In this document: piece after piece, positions 37,616 through 46,311 of the stretch
Numbering within the stretch: position 1 is the stretch's first letter
Layout of the letters: each line of letters opens with the position of its first letter
Origin: Dulcicalothrix desertica PCC 7102
Lineage (GTDB): Bacteria > Cyanobacteriota > Cyanobacteriia > Cyanobacteriales > Nostocaceae
NCBI RefSeq assembly: GCF_003991905.1
Contig: NZ_RSCL01000007.1
Location: 95,674-159,673, forward strand
Direction of reading: 5' to 3'
DNA length: 64,000 bases
The notes under the pieces: generated by a model
The model's database searches: none
What the model was told of the DNA's origin: nothing
Seen by the model: only the letters and a program-made list of their open reading frames with translations
Program-made: the position numbers and the translations under genes

Positions 37616-38210
37616 ATGATACCATTTAACCCTCCACCGGAACCGCCTGATTTTGATAAACAAGTGCGGCAACCAGGAAATGCTTGGCTATTAAAAAATC
37701 CAGACCCAAAAAAAGGAACTAAGGATTATTGGTCGCCATTTAAAAGTATTTTAGCCGATGGTTTCAAAAATCTTTGTGGCTATTCAGTAATGTATGAACC
37801 AGTTGGTACAGTAGACCATTTTTTAAGCCGTGACAATTATCGTAGTTTAGCTTATGAATGGAGTAATTTACGCTTTGCTTCTGCTTGGATTAATAGTACA
37901 AAAGGCACTCTTGACGACCAAGTACTTGACCATGCGTGATTTAGGGGAAGACTGGTTTGAAGTTTTATTGCCTTCTCTACAATTAGTGTTAACAGATAAA
38001 GTTCCTCCCCAACAACGTAAAAAGGCACAATTTACACTAGAGCGGTTACGGTTGCAGGATGATGAGCGGGTATTGCGGCAGCGTCAATCATGGTATCAAT
38101 TATATTTGGATGGAGATATTACTTTGCAAGGTTTAGAAAAAAGGGCGCCACTTATTGCCGTGCTATTAAAAAACAGCAGGGAGCATAAGTGGCGCCAATA
38201 TTTTTCGTAA
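37616..38210 (+). pseudogene. HNH-like endonuclease partner of the ATPase, frameshifted
   Basis: The first frame (37616-37939) has N-L-C-G-Y, then G-T-V-D-H-F-L-S and Y-E-W-S-N-L-R-F-A-S-A-W-I-N-S-T-K-G, the H/N/N spacing of HNH nucleases but without the usual zinc cysteines. The frame shifts near 37925; the second (to 38210) continues D-L-G-E-D-W-F-E-V-L-L-P-S-L-Q-L-V-L. The tail is charged and helical. Together with the ATPase it looks like a decayed two-gene anti-phage module. Septu assignment is by architecture only. Confidence 0.65.
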
Positions 38211-38343
38211 CGTTAGCGCTTCGGGTTACGCTAGTATAGATTGGTCGAGTTGGTCGATAGCACCTTGGGTTTGTTGGTATTGCATGGAAAGTGGCGCCGA
38301 TAAAGTATAGTAAGTAGAATAATTATAATTAAGAGGCGTGAAA

Positions 38344-38976
38344 ATGGTGACAATAATTCAAGCTGAAAAAGTCAAATTATACGACTTAGAGAAAAAGTTT
38401 AAATTGAAGTTCATAGATTCTCCACAGTGGTTTAATGAATGGCAACAGGACTTACCGGAACTTACAGACTACGAAAAACAGGAATTAGACAGAGTAAAAG
38501 CAAGTTATTTAAACTTGGTTAAACGTCCCATGCTTGAAAATATGGTCAAGATGGCAATATTATCACCCTTATTAAATTATGCAGGTTTCTACTTGGAACC
38601 TTTTTATACAGATAGCGAAGAATCAGTTGAAATTACTGCCGAAGATGGAGAAGTAACCATTCGAGGAAAAATCGATGTCTTAGTATTACAAGACCAACTA
38701 TGGGTTTTAGTTATTGAATCTAAACAAGCAGGATTTTCTTTAGAAATAGGTATCCCGCAAGCATTATTATATATGCTAGCTAATTTAAGACCAGATAAAA
38801 ATTTACTTGGTTTAGTCACAAATGGTGGTAACTTTATTTTTATTAAATTGATACAGCAAGAGCAGCCTGTTTATGCTTTATCCGATGAATTTACAATCAG
38901 ACGCGGTGATGACTTATACACGGTTTTAAGAATATTAAAGCGTTTTGGTCAATTATTTACAGCGTCGGATGTGTAA
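38344..38976 (+). CDS. PD-(D/E)XK nuclease-like protein (type I restriction R N-domain-like)
   Basis: 210 residues from the ATG at 38344, preceded by AAGAGG. The core K-I-D-V-L-V-L (D111), then V-L-V-I-E-S-K-Q-A-G (E125, K127), is a PD-(D/E)XK active site as in the N-terminal domain of HsdR proteins. No helicase part follows, so it is stand-alone. It lies 133 bp after the broken HNH gene in the same direction and 16 bp before the next gene. It could be a solitary nuclease. Confidence 0.72.
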   Translation: MVTIIQAEKVKLYDLEKKFKLKFIDSPQWFNEWQQDLPELTDYEKQELDRVKASYLNLVKRPMLENMVKMAILSPLLNYAGFYLEPFYTDSEESVEITAEDGEVTIRGKIDVLVLQDQLWVLVIESKQAGFSLEIGIPQALLYMLANLRPDKNLLGLVTNGGNFIFIKLIQQEQPVYALSDEFTIRRGDDLYTVLRILKRFGQLFTASDV

Positions 38977-38992
38977 CAAATAGTATATAACG

Positions 38993-39844
38993 ATGGAAAC
39001 TATAGAAAGTAAAATATTGCATTACCTTAGTCACTTACAAGATGTAGATTATTTAGCTGCAATTGTTAACTCGGTATCTGACACAGAGCTATGCGATATC
39101 ATCAATAAACTTTTACAATCAGGGGATAATGAAATTATTGGCTCAACTTGTCTCTTCATTCGAGAACTGCTAATTCTAGGTTCTCGACATCATAATCGTG
39201 AGAAGTTTGTAAAAGGTTATCCAGAGTCTTTAATTGTTAAAAATCTTGAACAACTTCTTTTTTCTCCAAACCATTTTACCCGTAAGCAAGTAGTGTATAC
39301 GTTGGGCAAAGCTTGTAGCTATAGCAGTACTAGAGTATTGAATCAAGCCTTTAATATATATCGAGACACTGACCCAATTCTACTACCTAGATTAATAGGT
39401 GAGATGGGTTGGCTTGGCGCCGAAAATTTCTGGGAACTTCTTGACTCAATGATGACTAGTCAAGTTTACATGACTCGGTGGGCGGTTCTCGCTGTGCTAT
39501 CTGAGTTTGTTGGTGATGATCCACAGGTAAAAGATGAATTATTTCAAAGCAAATTAAGGTTTACTGAGCAACTGCGACAAGATTCAAATATTCTTATTCA
39601 GTCAGAGGCAGAGTATGAGTATCAATTATTACAATTTCGTAGCTCGACATATAATTTACAGAGAGCAGAGCGCAAAAAGAAACGTAAAGACCTAGAACGG
39701 CAGTATAAACCAGCATTTTGTTTTACTGGTATATCGAGTGCATTTACAAATCACTTGTATACCAAGAAGTTAACGCAATATTCTGTAACTGAACTTGAAA
39801 TATTTATTCTGGATATGACCCAAGCAACTATAGTCAGTATTTAA
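38993..39844 (+). CDS. hypothetical helical-repeat protein
   Basis: 283 residues, mainly helical. Segments such as N-H-F-T-R-K-Q-V-V-Y-T-L-G-K-A and T-R-W-A-V-L-A-V-L-S-E-F resemble HEAT/ARM units; the C-terminal third is basic (A-E-R-K-K-K-R-K-D-L-E-R). It is 16 bp after the PD-(D/E)XK gene, so the two are likely co-transcribed. A single GGCGCC site is present. Function unknown. Confidence 0.65.
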   Translation: METIESKILHYLSHLQDVDYLAAIVNSVSDTELCDIINKLLQSGDNEIIGSTCLFIRELLILGSRHHNREKFVKGYPESLIVKNLEQLLFSPNHFTRKQVVYTLGKACSYSSTRVLNQAFNIYRDTDPILLPRLIGEMGWLGAENFWELLDSMMTSQVYMTRWAVLAVLSEFVGDDPQVKDELFQSKLRFTEQLRQDSNILIQSEAEYEYQLLQFRSSTYNLQRAERKKKRKDLERQYKPAFCFTGISSAFTNHLYTKKLTQYSVTELEIFILDMTQATIVSI

Positions 39845-39905
39845 GAATAGTTTATATACCCCATACTTTCTTTACTCTACTTCCTCAACCAACTTGCTCC
39901 AACCT

Positions 39906-40307
39906 CTATAAACAATACTTTTGTAAACGCTGTTTCAAAGTTCCTGTATGCAATTCAAACAAATGATTATCATAGTCGTAAAAGTATAAAGAATTTCCCT
40001 CACCTTCAACGCGACTTCGACCAACATTAACATCTACTCCAAGATTTTTAATTCGTTTTTCATACATTTCAAAATCTTCTTCGTTAATTTTAAATGCTAT
40101 ATGATTATAAGTTCTTTCTGTTAAAGGCTCTCCTTCCATAATGGCAACCCACAAGCCATTTATAACAAAAAACTTTTCTCTTGATATAGAAAAAGTTTTC
40201 TCTTCACTAGAATAAACTTCTTCAGCGTCAAATATATACTTTAAGAAGTTTGTCATTTTCTGCAAATCTTTGACAATAAATGTTAAATGGCTAATTCCTT
40301 GAATCAT
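39906..40307 (-). CDS. fosX: FosX-type fosfomycin resistance epoxide hydrolase
   Basis: 133 residues from the ATG at 40307. It is a glyoxalase/VOC fold with metal ligands in G-I-S-H-L-T-F, T-Y-N-H-I-A-F and H-L-F-E-L-H-T-G-T-L. The pattern R-V-E-G-E-G-N-S-L-Y-F-Y-D-Y-D-N-H is that of FosX, which opens fosfomycin with water using Mn(II), rather than FosA/FosB, which use glutathione or bacillithiol. No GGCGCC site here or nearby, which fits transfer. Actual resistance is not shown. Confidence 0.85.
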   Translation of the reverse strand: MIQGISHLTFIVKDLQKMTNFLKYIFDAEEVYSSEEKTFSISREKFFVINGLWVAIMEGEPLTERTYNHIAFKINEEDFEMYEKRIKNLGVDVNVGRSRVEGEGNSLYFYDYDNHLFELHTGTLKQRLQKYCL

Positions 40308-40913
40308 TCCCAAATCCCATCAATATTAAAATTGAACATGATTGACTGATTATATAGCAGTCCTAAATCATTTGTAAAATTCCCTTCGGGAAAACCTCCG
40401 GTTTACGCACGTTGTAGAGACGCGATTAATCGCGTCTCTACGTGGATATAATTTTTACATATCATCTAGGAATGCTATATCTATGATGTTAAGGCAACTT
40501 GATGCTTTAAGGGTATGACATGAAATAGCACCACCGAAAATTAATATACAACGGTGCCTGTTGAGCGTGCATTCATGACAGGTAAAAGTAACTGTAATGA
40601 ATGTCAATGTACCCAATTATATAAATAAACCAGTATTAGAACAATAATAATCTAAAGACCAAGGAGAGTGGTAAGTAAAACTTGCGCCTCCCCTTAAGAA
40701 ATTGATTCTCATTATTAAGTAATGTTTAGCAAACTGTAGTTATGCGGAGATATTATGTATAACTATAGTTAAATATTGACCATATGCGGAAAAATTATTG
40801 ATATTATCATAAAAATGCTTGTAATCCTTTCTCTATCTTAATCAATTAGTATGATAAACAAAAATTTTCCGTAGAGAAACTAGTCAGGCGTAACATTACG
40901 AGGTTTTATTTAT
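40308..40913. other. long spacer with palindrome and possible operators
   Basis: 606 bp without a gene. It contains the family A variant palindrome at 40412-40441 (half TGTAGAGACGCGATTA), a 17-codon Cys-containing frame beginning with the ATG at about 40575 (M-T-G-K-S-N-C-N-E-C-Q-C, weak), and an AT-rich GATTCTCATTATTAAG stretch near 40700 reminiscent of Fur sites. Nothing else recognised; GGCGCC is absent. Confidence 0.45.
40412..40441. repeat. dispersed palindrome family A, variant core
   Basis: The ends GTAGAGAC/GTCTCTAC match family A, but the centre is GCGATTAATCGC instead of GTTACATGTAAC. The full element is a perfect palindrome of 28 bp. Confidence 0.8.
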
Positions 40914-42038
40914 ATGGCACATTTTGACGTAAATCAAATCCGATATTTTCATAAACTACTAGTACCAAATGCTGATTTCGACTCAGCCTTTACCTTTTAC
41001 TATGATGAAACAAACAACATTAGAAAATTTTATGTAAAGGAAAGGGATTTCAACTCTTCATTTAAATCAAACTTTGTCCTCGGTGGTGTGGTTTATCATG
41101 AGTCTAAGCCGGATATTAGCAAATTATTTAGTTCACTAAATCTTCAAAGATCAATACAGGAAGTAAAATTAAAATATTTAGCCAAAGGAGACTTTCTGTC
41201 TTGTCTAAAATCGCAGAAGCTGAATTATTTTTTAATATATTTATTAGAAAATAATATTTATATTCATTACTCTAACATTAATTTATTATATTATTCTATG
41301 GTTGACATAGTGGATTCTGCCTTAGTAAATTCGGAAGCTGCTACACAATTAGGGCTTGATTTTTCAAATTTTTTAAAAGATAATCTTTACAAACTTGCTA
41401 AACTAGAAATAGACTCGGTTGTAAATCTATTTTATAGTTTTGAGTATCCTAATATCAAAAAAGAGTCTGTCTTACCTTTTATAGATGCACTTCTTGACCT
41501 ATTTGAAGACTATGAAGATACAATTGAGTTTCATATTGGGCTAACATCATTAAAACAAATTCTTAAGGAATCTAAAAAAGAAGAATCCTTGCCATTCATA
41601 ATGGACGAAGAAGATTACATTCTCTTAAAGAACTTCTCAGATTTCTACTCAAGACCTATTTACTTGTTTAAGAACTCCACTCATATCTTTGACAAAGAAG
41701 ATTCAATTGAAAGTCTATTAAGCAAATTCGTTTTTAAAGATGGAGATAAGGTATTACAATCTTATTCTTTTGAAAACTCAAAAGATAATTTATACATTCA
41801 AGCTTCAGATATTTTTATAGGTTTGGTAGGGAAATTTTCATTCTTCATTAACACAAACTCACCAGCAGATATTGAGAGCAGCATTCAAAATTTGAGTACT
41901 TATCAATTAGAAACCCTTGATATATACTTAGATTTAATCAAAAAATCTGAGAGTAAAAACTTTGCTTTTTTACACTCAATAGACAGTTTTGAAGAAAAGT
42001 CAAAATTAAAACTATTATCTCAAATGAGAAATAAATAG
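40914..42038 (+). CDS. DUF3800-like protein
   Basis: 374 residues, AT-rich. It begins with a Y-Y-D-E-T-N-N-I-R-K-F-Y-V strand carrying a D-E pair, then F-V-L-G-G-V-V-Y, and ends with I-Q-A-S-D-I-F-I-G-L-V-G-K. This layout (acidic first strand, late A-D-like motif) is that of DUF3800 proteins, an RNase H-like family often found with defence and mobile genes. No GGCGCC within 2.6 kb around it. Its own spacer, base use and isolation suggest import. Family call by pattern only. Confidence 0.55.
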   Translation: MAHFDVNQIRYFHKLLVPNADFDSAFTFYYDETNNIRKFYVKERDFNSSFKSNFVLGGVVYHESKPDISKLFSSLNLQRSIQEVKLKYLAKGDFLSCLKSQKLNYFLIYLLENNIYIHYSNINLLYYSMVDIVDSALVNSEAATQLGLDFSNFLKDNLYKLAKLEIDSVVNLFYSFEYPNIKKESVLPFIDALLDLFEDYEDTIEFHIGLTSLKQILKESKKEESLPFIMDEEDYILLKNFSDFYSRPIYLFKNSTHIFDKEDSIESLLSKFVFKDGDKVLQSYSFENSKDNLYIQASDIFIGLVGKFSFFINTNSPADIESSIQNLSTYQLETLDIYLDLIKKSESKNFAFLHSIDSFEEKSKLKLLSQMRNK

Positions 42039-42094
42039 ATATTTCGAGGTCTGCTTACCCAGCCAAGGCAGGCGCCCTCAACACAAACACATAA

Positions 42095-43800
42095 TCACCC
42101 AACATCTTTCCACAACTCCTTATTTATCTGCACCAATATATTCTCCAATTGTCCATTAAACGTCTTATTCAACCTTTGGAAACCACCACCTTGGGTTTTA
42201 AACTCTCCTTGGTCAAGTGCTTCCCTATCAACAATAGTTTCTTTCTTCAACTGTTTACCTATCCTCTCCAACCATTTACGCTGAGGCGCCGCCCAGCTTT
42301 GCATTCCCATAATCTTCCTCCGAGCCTTATCCACTCTTTCTTCATAAGGTACTAAAGCATCACCAATAGCAGCTTTGCGAATAAAACCAATAATACTTGC
42401 TGCTATATCCTCATTGGTTGCTTCTCGCCAAGCTACTTGTAAGTTACGTTCAGTGTAACCAGATGCATCTAATAGTAAGCGTAGTTCTTTAAGTTGTGCC
42501 AAGCGTAAGTTCCCGTGGACGCCCTTGTAACTACTATTAAAGCTGGTATTTCATTAAGGTTATCCCGCAGGAATGCTGTAAAGCTATCTAGATAATCTTC
42601 GGGTTTTTGGGCGCCACCATAACCTCTTTTTACCCGTCTCAGTTCATCAGCATGTCGAGATATAAGTACAGTCTTTCTACCTCCATCCTTAGCGTCTAAT
42701 ATAGTCGCTATTCCTTTACGTTGGTTAAACCATTCTTTGAGTTGCTGCGGTGAAGATTGGCGCCAGTAGTTTATTAATTCCTCAAATGGCATTCAGTAGC
42801 GATATTTCTAATCGTCGTTTAATATCATCATTATTAGTTTGATATATTACACCTTCTTCACCAACCTTCGCATTTTCCCCTCTCCTCGCAGGAGAGGGGT
42901 TAGGGGAGAGGTTAGAAACATTAATCCGGCGCCACAATTTAGCAATAAGCTGGTCAACAACAGTATTAGTATCAACAAAAGTAATAATCTCTTCTACCAA
43001 TTGAGTAAAACTAATATTCGGTCTTACCGCAACAGGTTTCATTGTCGAAACATCTTTCAATGCTTCGTACAAATTTACAGCGTCATATATTCGCGCATAC
43101 TTCTTTACCTATATCATCACATCTTCGTGTCGCCCAACAAAACATTTGTTCGTACAATATCCGGGAATTAACACGACGAATAAACACGCGCATTACATAT
43201 AGCTGGAACATCTATCCCGGTGGTGAGTAAGTCTACAGTAACGGCTATTTTAGGATTTTGTTCGTTTCTAAAGCGTCTAATTAATTGTAATGGTTTATCT
43301 GCGGCGCCCGTTATTTTAATAACGGCATCATCTTCAACGCTACCATATTATACAAGGGCAAATGGTAGTTTTAGTTTTACCCGTCCCGGTTGCCATTGCA
43401 ATTAATATTTTTCTAGCATCATCTGACAATGCAGCTTTTACTAAGAGTATAGCCTTAATTTGGTAGTCACGCAGCGTCAAATTATAATTAAAACCTTCTT
43501 CCTGTAACTTCTGATGTGCAGCTTCCGTATCAACAGCTAATAAATCTTGTAAACCCTGTGGTGAATACCAATGTACTCAGGGAACGGCGAATATTCGACG
43601 GTTTGCGTACATCACAAAACCATATACCGCTTTTAGTTTCCAACTGTCTTAAAAACGGGCGCCCATTTGTCGCAAATACAAACGGCACTTTATACTCACC
43701 CCACGGGGCACCTGGTAATATCTCATTACCTCTAACTATATAACCGCGACTATAACGCAACGCGAAGATCAATGGCGCCGTACACATCAGTACTTTGTCG
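42095..43800 (-). pseudogene. hsdR: type I restriction enzyme R subunit, multiply broken
   Basis: Reading the minus strand from about 43787 down: G-A-P-W-G-E-Y-K-V-P-F-V-F-A-T-N-G-R-P (N-domain end), then L-T-L-R-D-Y-Q-I-K-A-I and Walker A M-A-T-G-T-G-K-T. A jump to helicase domain 2 follows (I-R-R-F-R-N-E-Q-N-P, T-T-G-I-D-V-P, R-R-V-N-S-R-I-L-Y-E-Q-M), and last the EcoEI-type C-domain at 42095-42502. Motifs II-IV are deleted; several frameshifts and stops are present, and a C/G-rich palindrome (42877-42912) is inserted. No hsdS or hsdM in the window. Clearly inactive unless misassembled. Confidence 0.85.
42877..42912. repeat. palindromic element inserted in hsdR relic
   Basis: CCCCTCTCCT-CGC-AGGAGAGGGG followed by TTAGGGGAGAGG. 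In the broken hsdR frame it reads as L-S-P-N-P-S-P-A-R-R-G-E, the typical peptide made by this common bacterial repeat. Confidence 0.75.
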
Positions 43801-43814
43801 TGAGCGTTAGCTTA

Positions 43815-43868
43815 GTGTAAGCTTGTTGTCCCAAAAACGCTGTGATTAAATCCTGACGGCGCCCTTAC
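43815..43868. pseudogene. 54-bp relic of a HEAT-repeat gene paralogue
   Basis: The stretch AGTGTAAGCTTGTTGTCC and the following TGTGATTAAATC(C/T)TGACGGCGCC match 34304-34357 inside the HEAT-repeat gene, with a few substitutions. It starts just beyond the hsdR relic and leads into a short segment (GGGTTGC ... ATACTGCCAC) that also resembles 36273-36301 upstream of that gene. Confidence 0.6.
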
Positions 43869-44049
43869 AAAAAGGGTTGCGGGTAGATTATACTGCCACA
43901 ACCCGGATAAATGAAAACCTCACAACGTACTGTGCTAATGCTTATAAAAAACTCAGAAACCAGAGTTAATTTGCATATCGCATCTAAAAAAAGCTACACA
44001 AGCATAAGTATATTTTCCTGATGTTGGGTTACTATTGCCTTTACCCAAC

Positions 44050-44865
44050 CTACGCGACTGTGCGTCTATACTGATATACTTTGGGCAGGCGCCACCAAGG
44101 ATACTGTGGATATTCGTGATGTTCTTCGTGGTAGCCAAAGTGATAGCAGGTAATAAACGATAACCATGCTGGGCGCCCAATAGTATGTGAACGATGCGGT
44201 TGTTTGTAACCGTTTACTGGTTCACGATGTGGTTCAAACGTACCAAAGTAAAATAATTGTAGTGAACTTAAAATGGGAGGAATAACCCAAAAATATCTCA
44301 AGTTTTCTTCTGGAATGTGAAGTGTACGAGTAATAACGTTGAAGATGACCATTAATATAATTATTTGGCGCCAACTCCAGTAGCGCTTCATGAAATATGA
44401 GTACCAAGCGAAAAAGTTTTTGCGCTGACCATCATGAAAGTCTGGGTCTAACTCACTTGCTGGGTATTTATGGTGTTGATGATGTTTTTTGAGAAGTTTT
44501 TTATATGATAAACAACCGTAGAGTATTAAGCATAATGAACCAATAAAGTGATTGATTTTAACGTTGCTCGTTAAAACTGACCCATGCATGGCATCATGTG
44601 CCGTAATAAATAAACCTGTATAAATAAAGGTTTGCCACAAAATAGCAGCGACAAAACTAAAAGGATTGAGTGTGTGTATATCTATCGATAATAAATAAAC
44701 TAAGCTCACTGCCCAAGTAATTATTATAGATATAGGAATTAACAATGATTTATATGTCAATGTTCCTGTGTCTGGAAGAGGTTCAATTTGGGAATTTGAA
44801 TATTTTGTAGTTTCTAGCACGTGAACACCTAGTTTAGCTGACGATAATTCATAAAATTTAGCCAT
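44050..44865 (-). CDS. crtW: beta-carotene ketolase, CrtW type
   Basis: 271 residues, integral membrane, fatty-acid-desaturase superfamily. The three histidine clusters that bind the diiron centre are present: F-I-T-A-H-D-A-M-H-G, K-K-H-H-Q-H-H and Y-H-E-E-H-H-E-Y-P. CrtW adds keto groups at C4/C4' of beta-carotene (echinenone, canthaxanthin). Full length. Three GGCGCC sites show it is a resident gene at the border of the decayed accessory zone. Confidence 0.92.
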   Translation of the reverse strand: MAKFYELSSAKLGVHVLETTKYSNSQIEPLPDTGTLTYKSLLIPISIIITWAVSLVYLLSIDIHTLNPFSFVAAILWQTFIYTGLFITAHDAMHGSVLTSNVKINHFIGSLCLILYGCLSYKKLLKKHHQHHKYPASELDPDFHDGQRKNFFAWYSYFMKRYWSWRQIIILMVIFNVITRTLHIPEENLRYFWVIPPILSSLQLFYFGTFEPHREPVNGYKQPHRSHTIGRPAWLSFITCYHFGYHEEHHEYPQYPWWRLPKVYQYRRTVA

Positions 44866-45135
44866 GACACAATAAAATAATCACTGATTTAAAAATAAAA
44901 ACAGTGATTAAAGTAACGTTGGATAATTGAATACAATGAAACTTATAAAAATTGTTTATCAATAAACTTGTATATACTTTTGAGTTTATACATACGCTGA
45001 CGTACATGCCACTTTACAAATATTAACATATAATCGGCTTCTTGTTAAGAATTGTAACTAATGACATATAACCGAAATAAAAGGTTCGGTTTTCCGTACC
45101 TGATATAATACGGTGTTAGGAATAATAATTCTTAC

Positions 45136-46302
45136 TTATAGTAGTGATAATTGGGTTGCGGTTTGATTAACTACATAAGTGACAGGCGCCTTGCTTTTGC
45201 TGACTGTACCTTCTTTCTCGGCTCGATTCAACCAATCTTGCATTTGTGGTAGTCTTACATTTAGAGATTCAGCAAGGGTTTTTGCGTCTTTGGGTTGTTG
45301 TAAGTGACGAAGGATAACAGGTAGTACTATTTCGTAAATGTCTTCAGTATTAGATGGTTCTTGAGTAATAGATAAAAGTTCGTGTAGAGAATTCCAAGGT
45401 TCTGGTGGAAAAGGTTTGGCGCCTTTGTTGTATAATTCTTGATTACCTTCTGGTGCAGTATTATCTAACCTGACAAAAAGGGGAATATCTTTGAATTTGG
45501 ATAAAGCTTCTGTTGCACCTGCCCAAGTACCACCTTTACCGACTGTGGAGTTTACTACAAGTGCATAGTCTGATAAAGCATAAATATATTTATTTCGTCC
45601 CATCGCGTTGCCAGTATTAAAACCAGCTTCAGGGTCGTAGCTCGAAACTAAGAGAAGTCTACCGTCTTTGATATAAGGTCGATATTTACTGTTAACTGCT
45701 GCTTTCGCTAAACTATCTGCGAGTACACCAACAGTTGTTCCACCTGCGTTTAATGCACCGAACATGGCAGCTTGGTCTACTCCACGGGCGCCACCAGAAA
45801 TAACTTGTATACTTTGAGCAGAGCAGGTTTGTGCGATTTTTTGTGTATAGTTCAATCCTTCTTCATCGATATCGCGAGAACCAACTATTGCTAGTCCCCC
45901 CATCGATAGTAGTTCAATATTGCCAACTCCATAAAGAATAGCAGGTGCCGATTGTTTGAGTTGCATTTTGAGACGTTTGGGATAATTTGCGTCACTGCGT
46001 CCAAGTATCCAAAGTCCTTGATTCGTCCATTTTTCAACGGCTAAACTTAACATGGCGCCTCGCTGTAGTAAAGTTAACAGCCTGTTAATATCAAGTTTGC
46101 CGTTGTAAGTTGTTTGTAAATGTTCTTCTGTTGTTGGCGCCAGTAAATCTGCAGGACGCATTTGGTTTTCTCGTAACCATTCTGCCAAAGAGTTATATTC
46201 GCTCAAAGTCAAAGGTTGTGGTTGACAAAGACGATTTTGTCCAAAACTCCCACATAAAAGTAAAATAGCTTGAGTGTCTGGCGCCAACACATGATTGAAC
46301 AT
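45136..46302 (-). CDS. DprA/Smf family protein, partner of the RecQ-PRTase gene
   Basis: 388 residues. A helical N-domain precedes the Rossmann-like DprA core with A-I-V-G-S-R-D-I-D, V-I-S-G-G-A-R-G-V-D-Q-A-A and V-V-N-S-T-V-G-K-G-G-T-W-A-G. A C-terminal winged helix (about 320-375) follows. Classical DprA loads RecA on transforming DNA; this one differs in sequence, and it starts nine bases after the RecQ-PRTase gene, so it is the second gene of a two-gene operon. ShosA-type DprA proteins pair with phosphoribosyltransferase partners in defence. It has at least six GGCGCC sites. Confidence 0.85.
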   Translation of the reverse strand: MFNHVLAPDTQAILLLCGSFGQNRLCQPQPLTLSEYNSLAEWLRENQMRPADLLAPTTEEHLQTTYNGKLDINRLLTLLQRGAMLSLAVEKWTNQGLWILGRSDANYPKRLKMQLKQSAPAILYGVGNIELLSMGGLAIVGSRDIDEEGLNYTQKIAQTCSAQSIQVISGGARGVDQAAMFGALNAGGTTVGVLADSLAKAAVNSKYRPYIKDGRLLLVSSYDPEAGFNTGNAMGRNKYIYALSDYALVVNSTVGKGGTWAGATEALSKFKDIPLFVRLDNTAPEGNQELYNKGAKPFPPEPWNSLHELLSITQEPSNTEDIYEIVLPVILRHLQQPKDAKTLAESLNVRLPQMQDWLNRAEKEGTVSKSKAPVTYVVNQTATQLSLL

Positions 46303-46311
46303 AATATCTAA

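Noticed and set aside
40575-40630. 17-codon Cys-containing frame as a metallothionein
   Set aside because: Too short, no good ribosome site, and no similarity to known metallothionein patterns beyond three clustered Cys.
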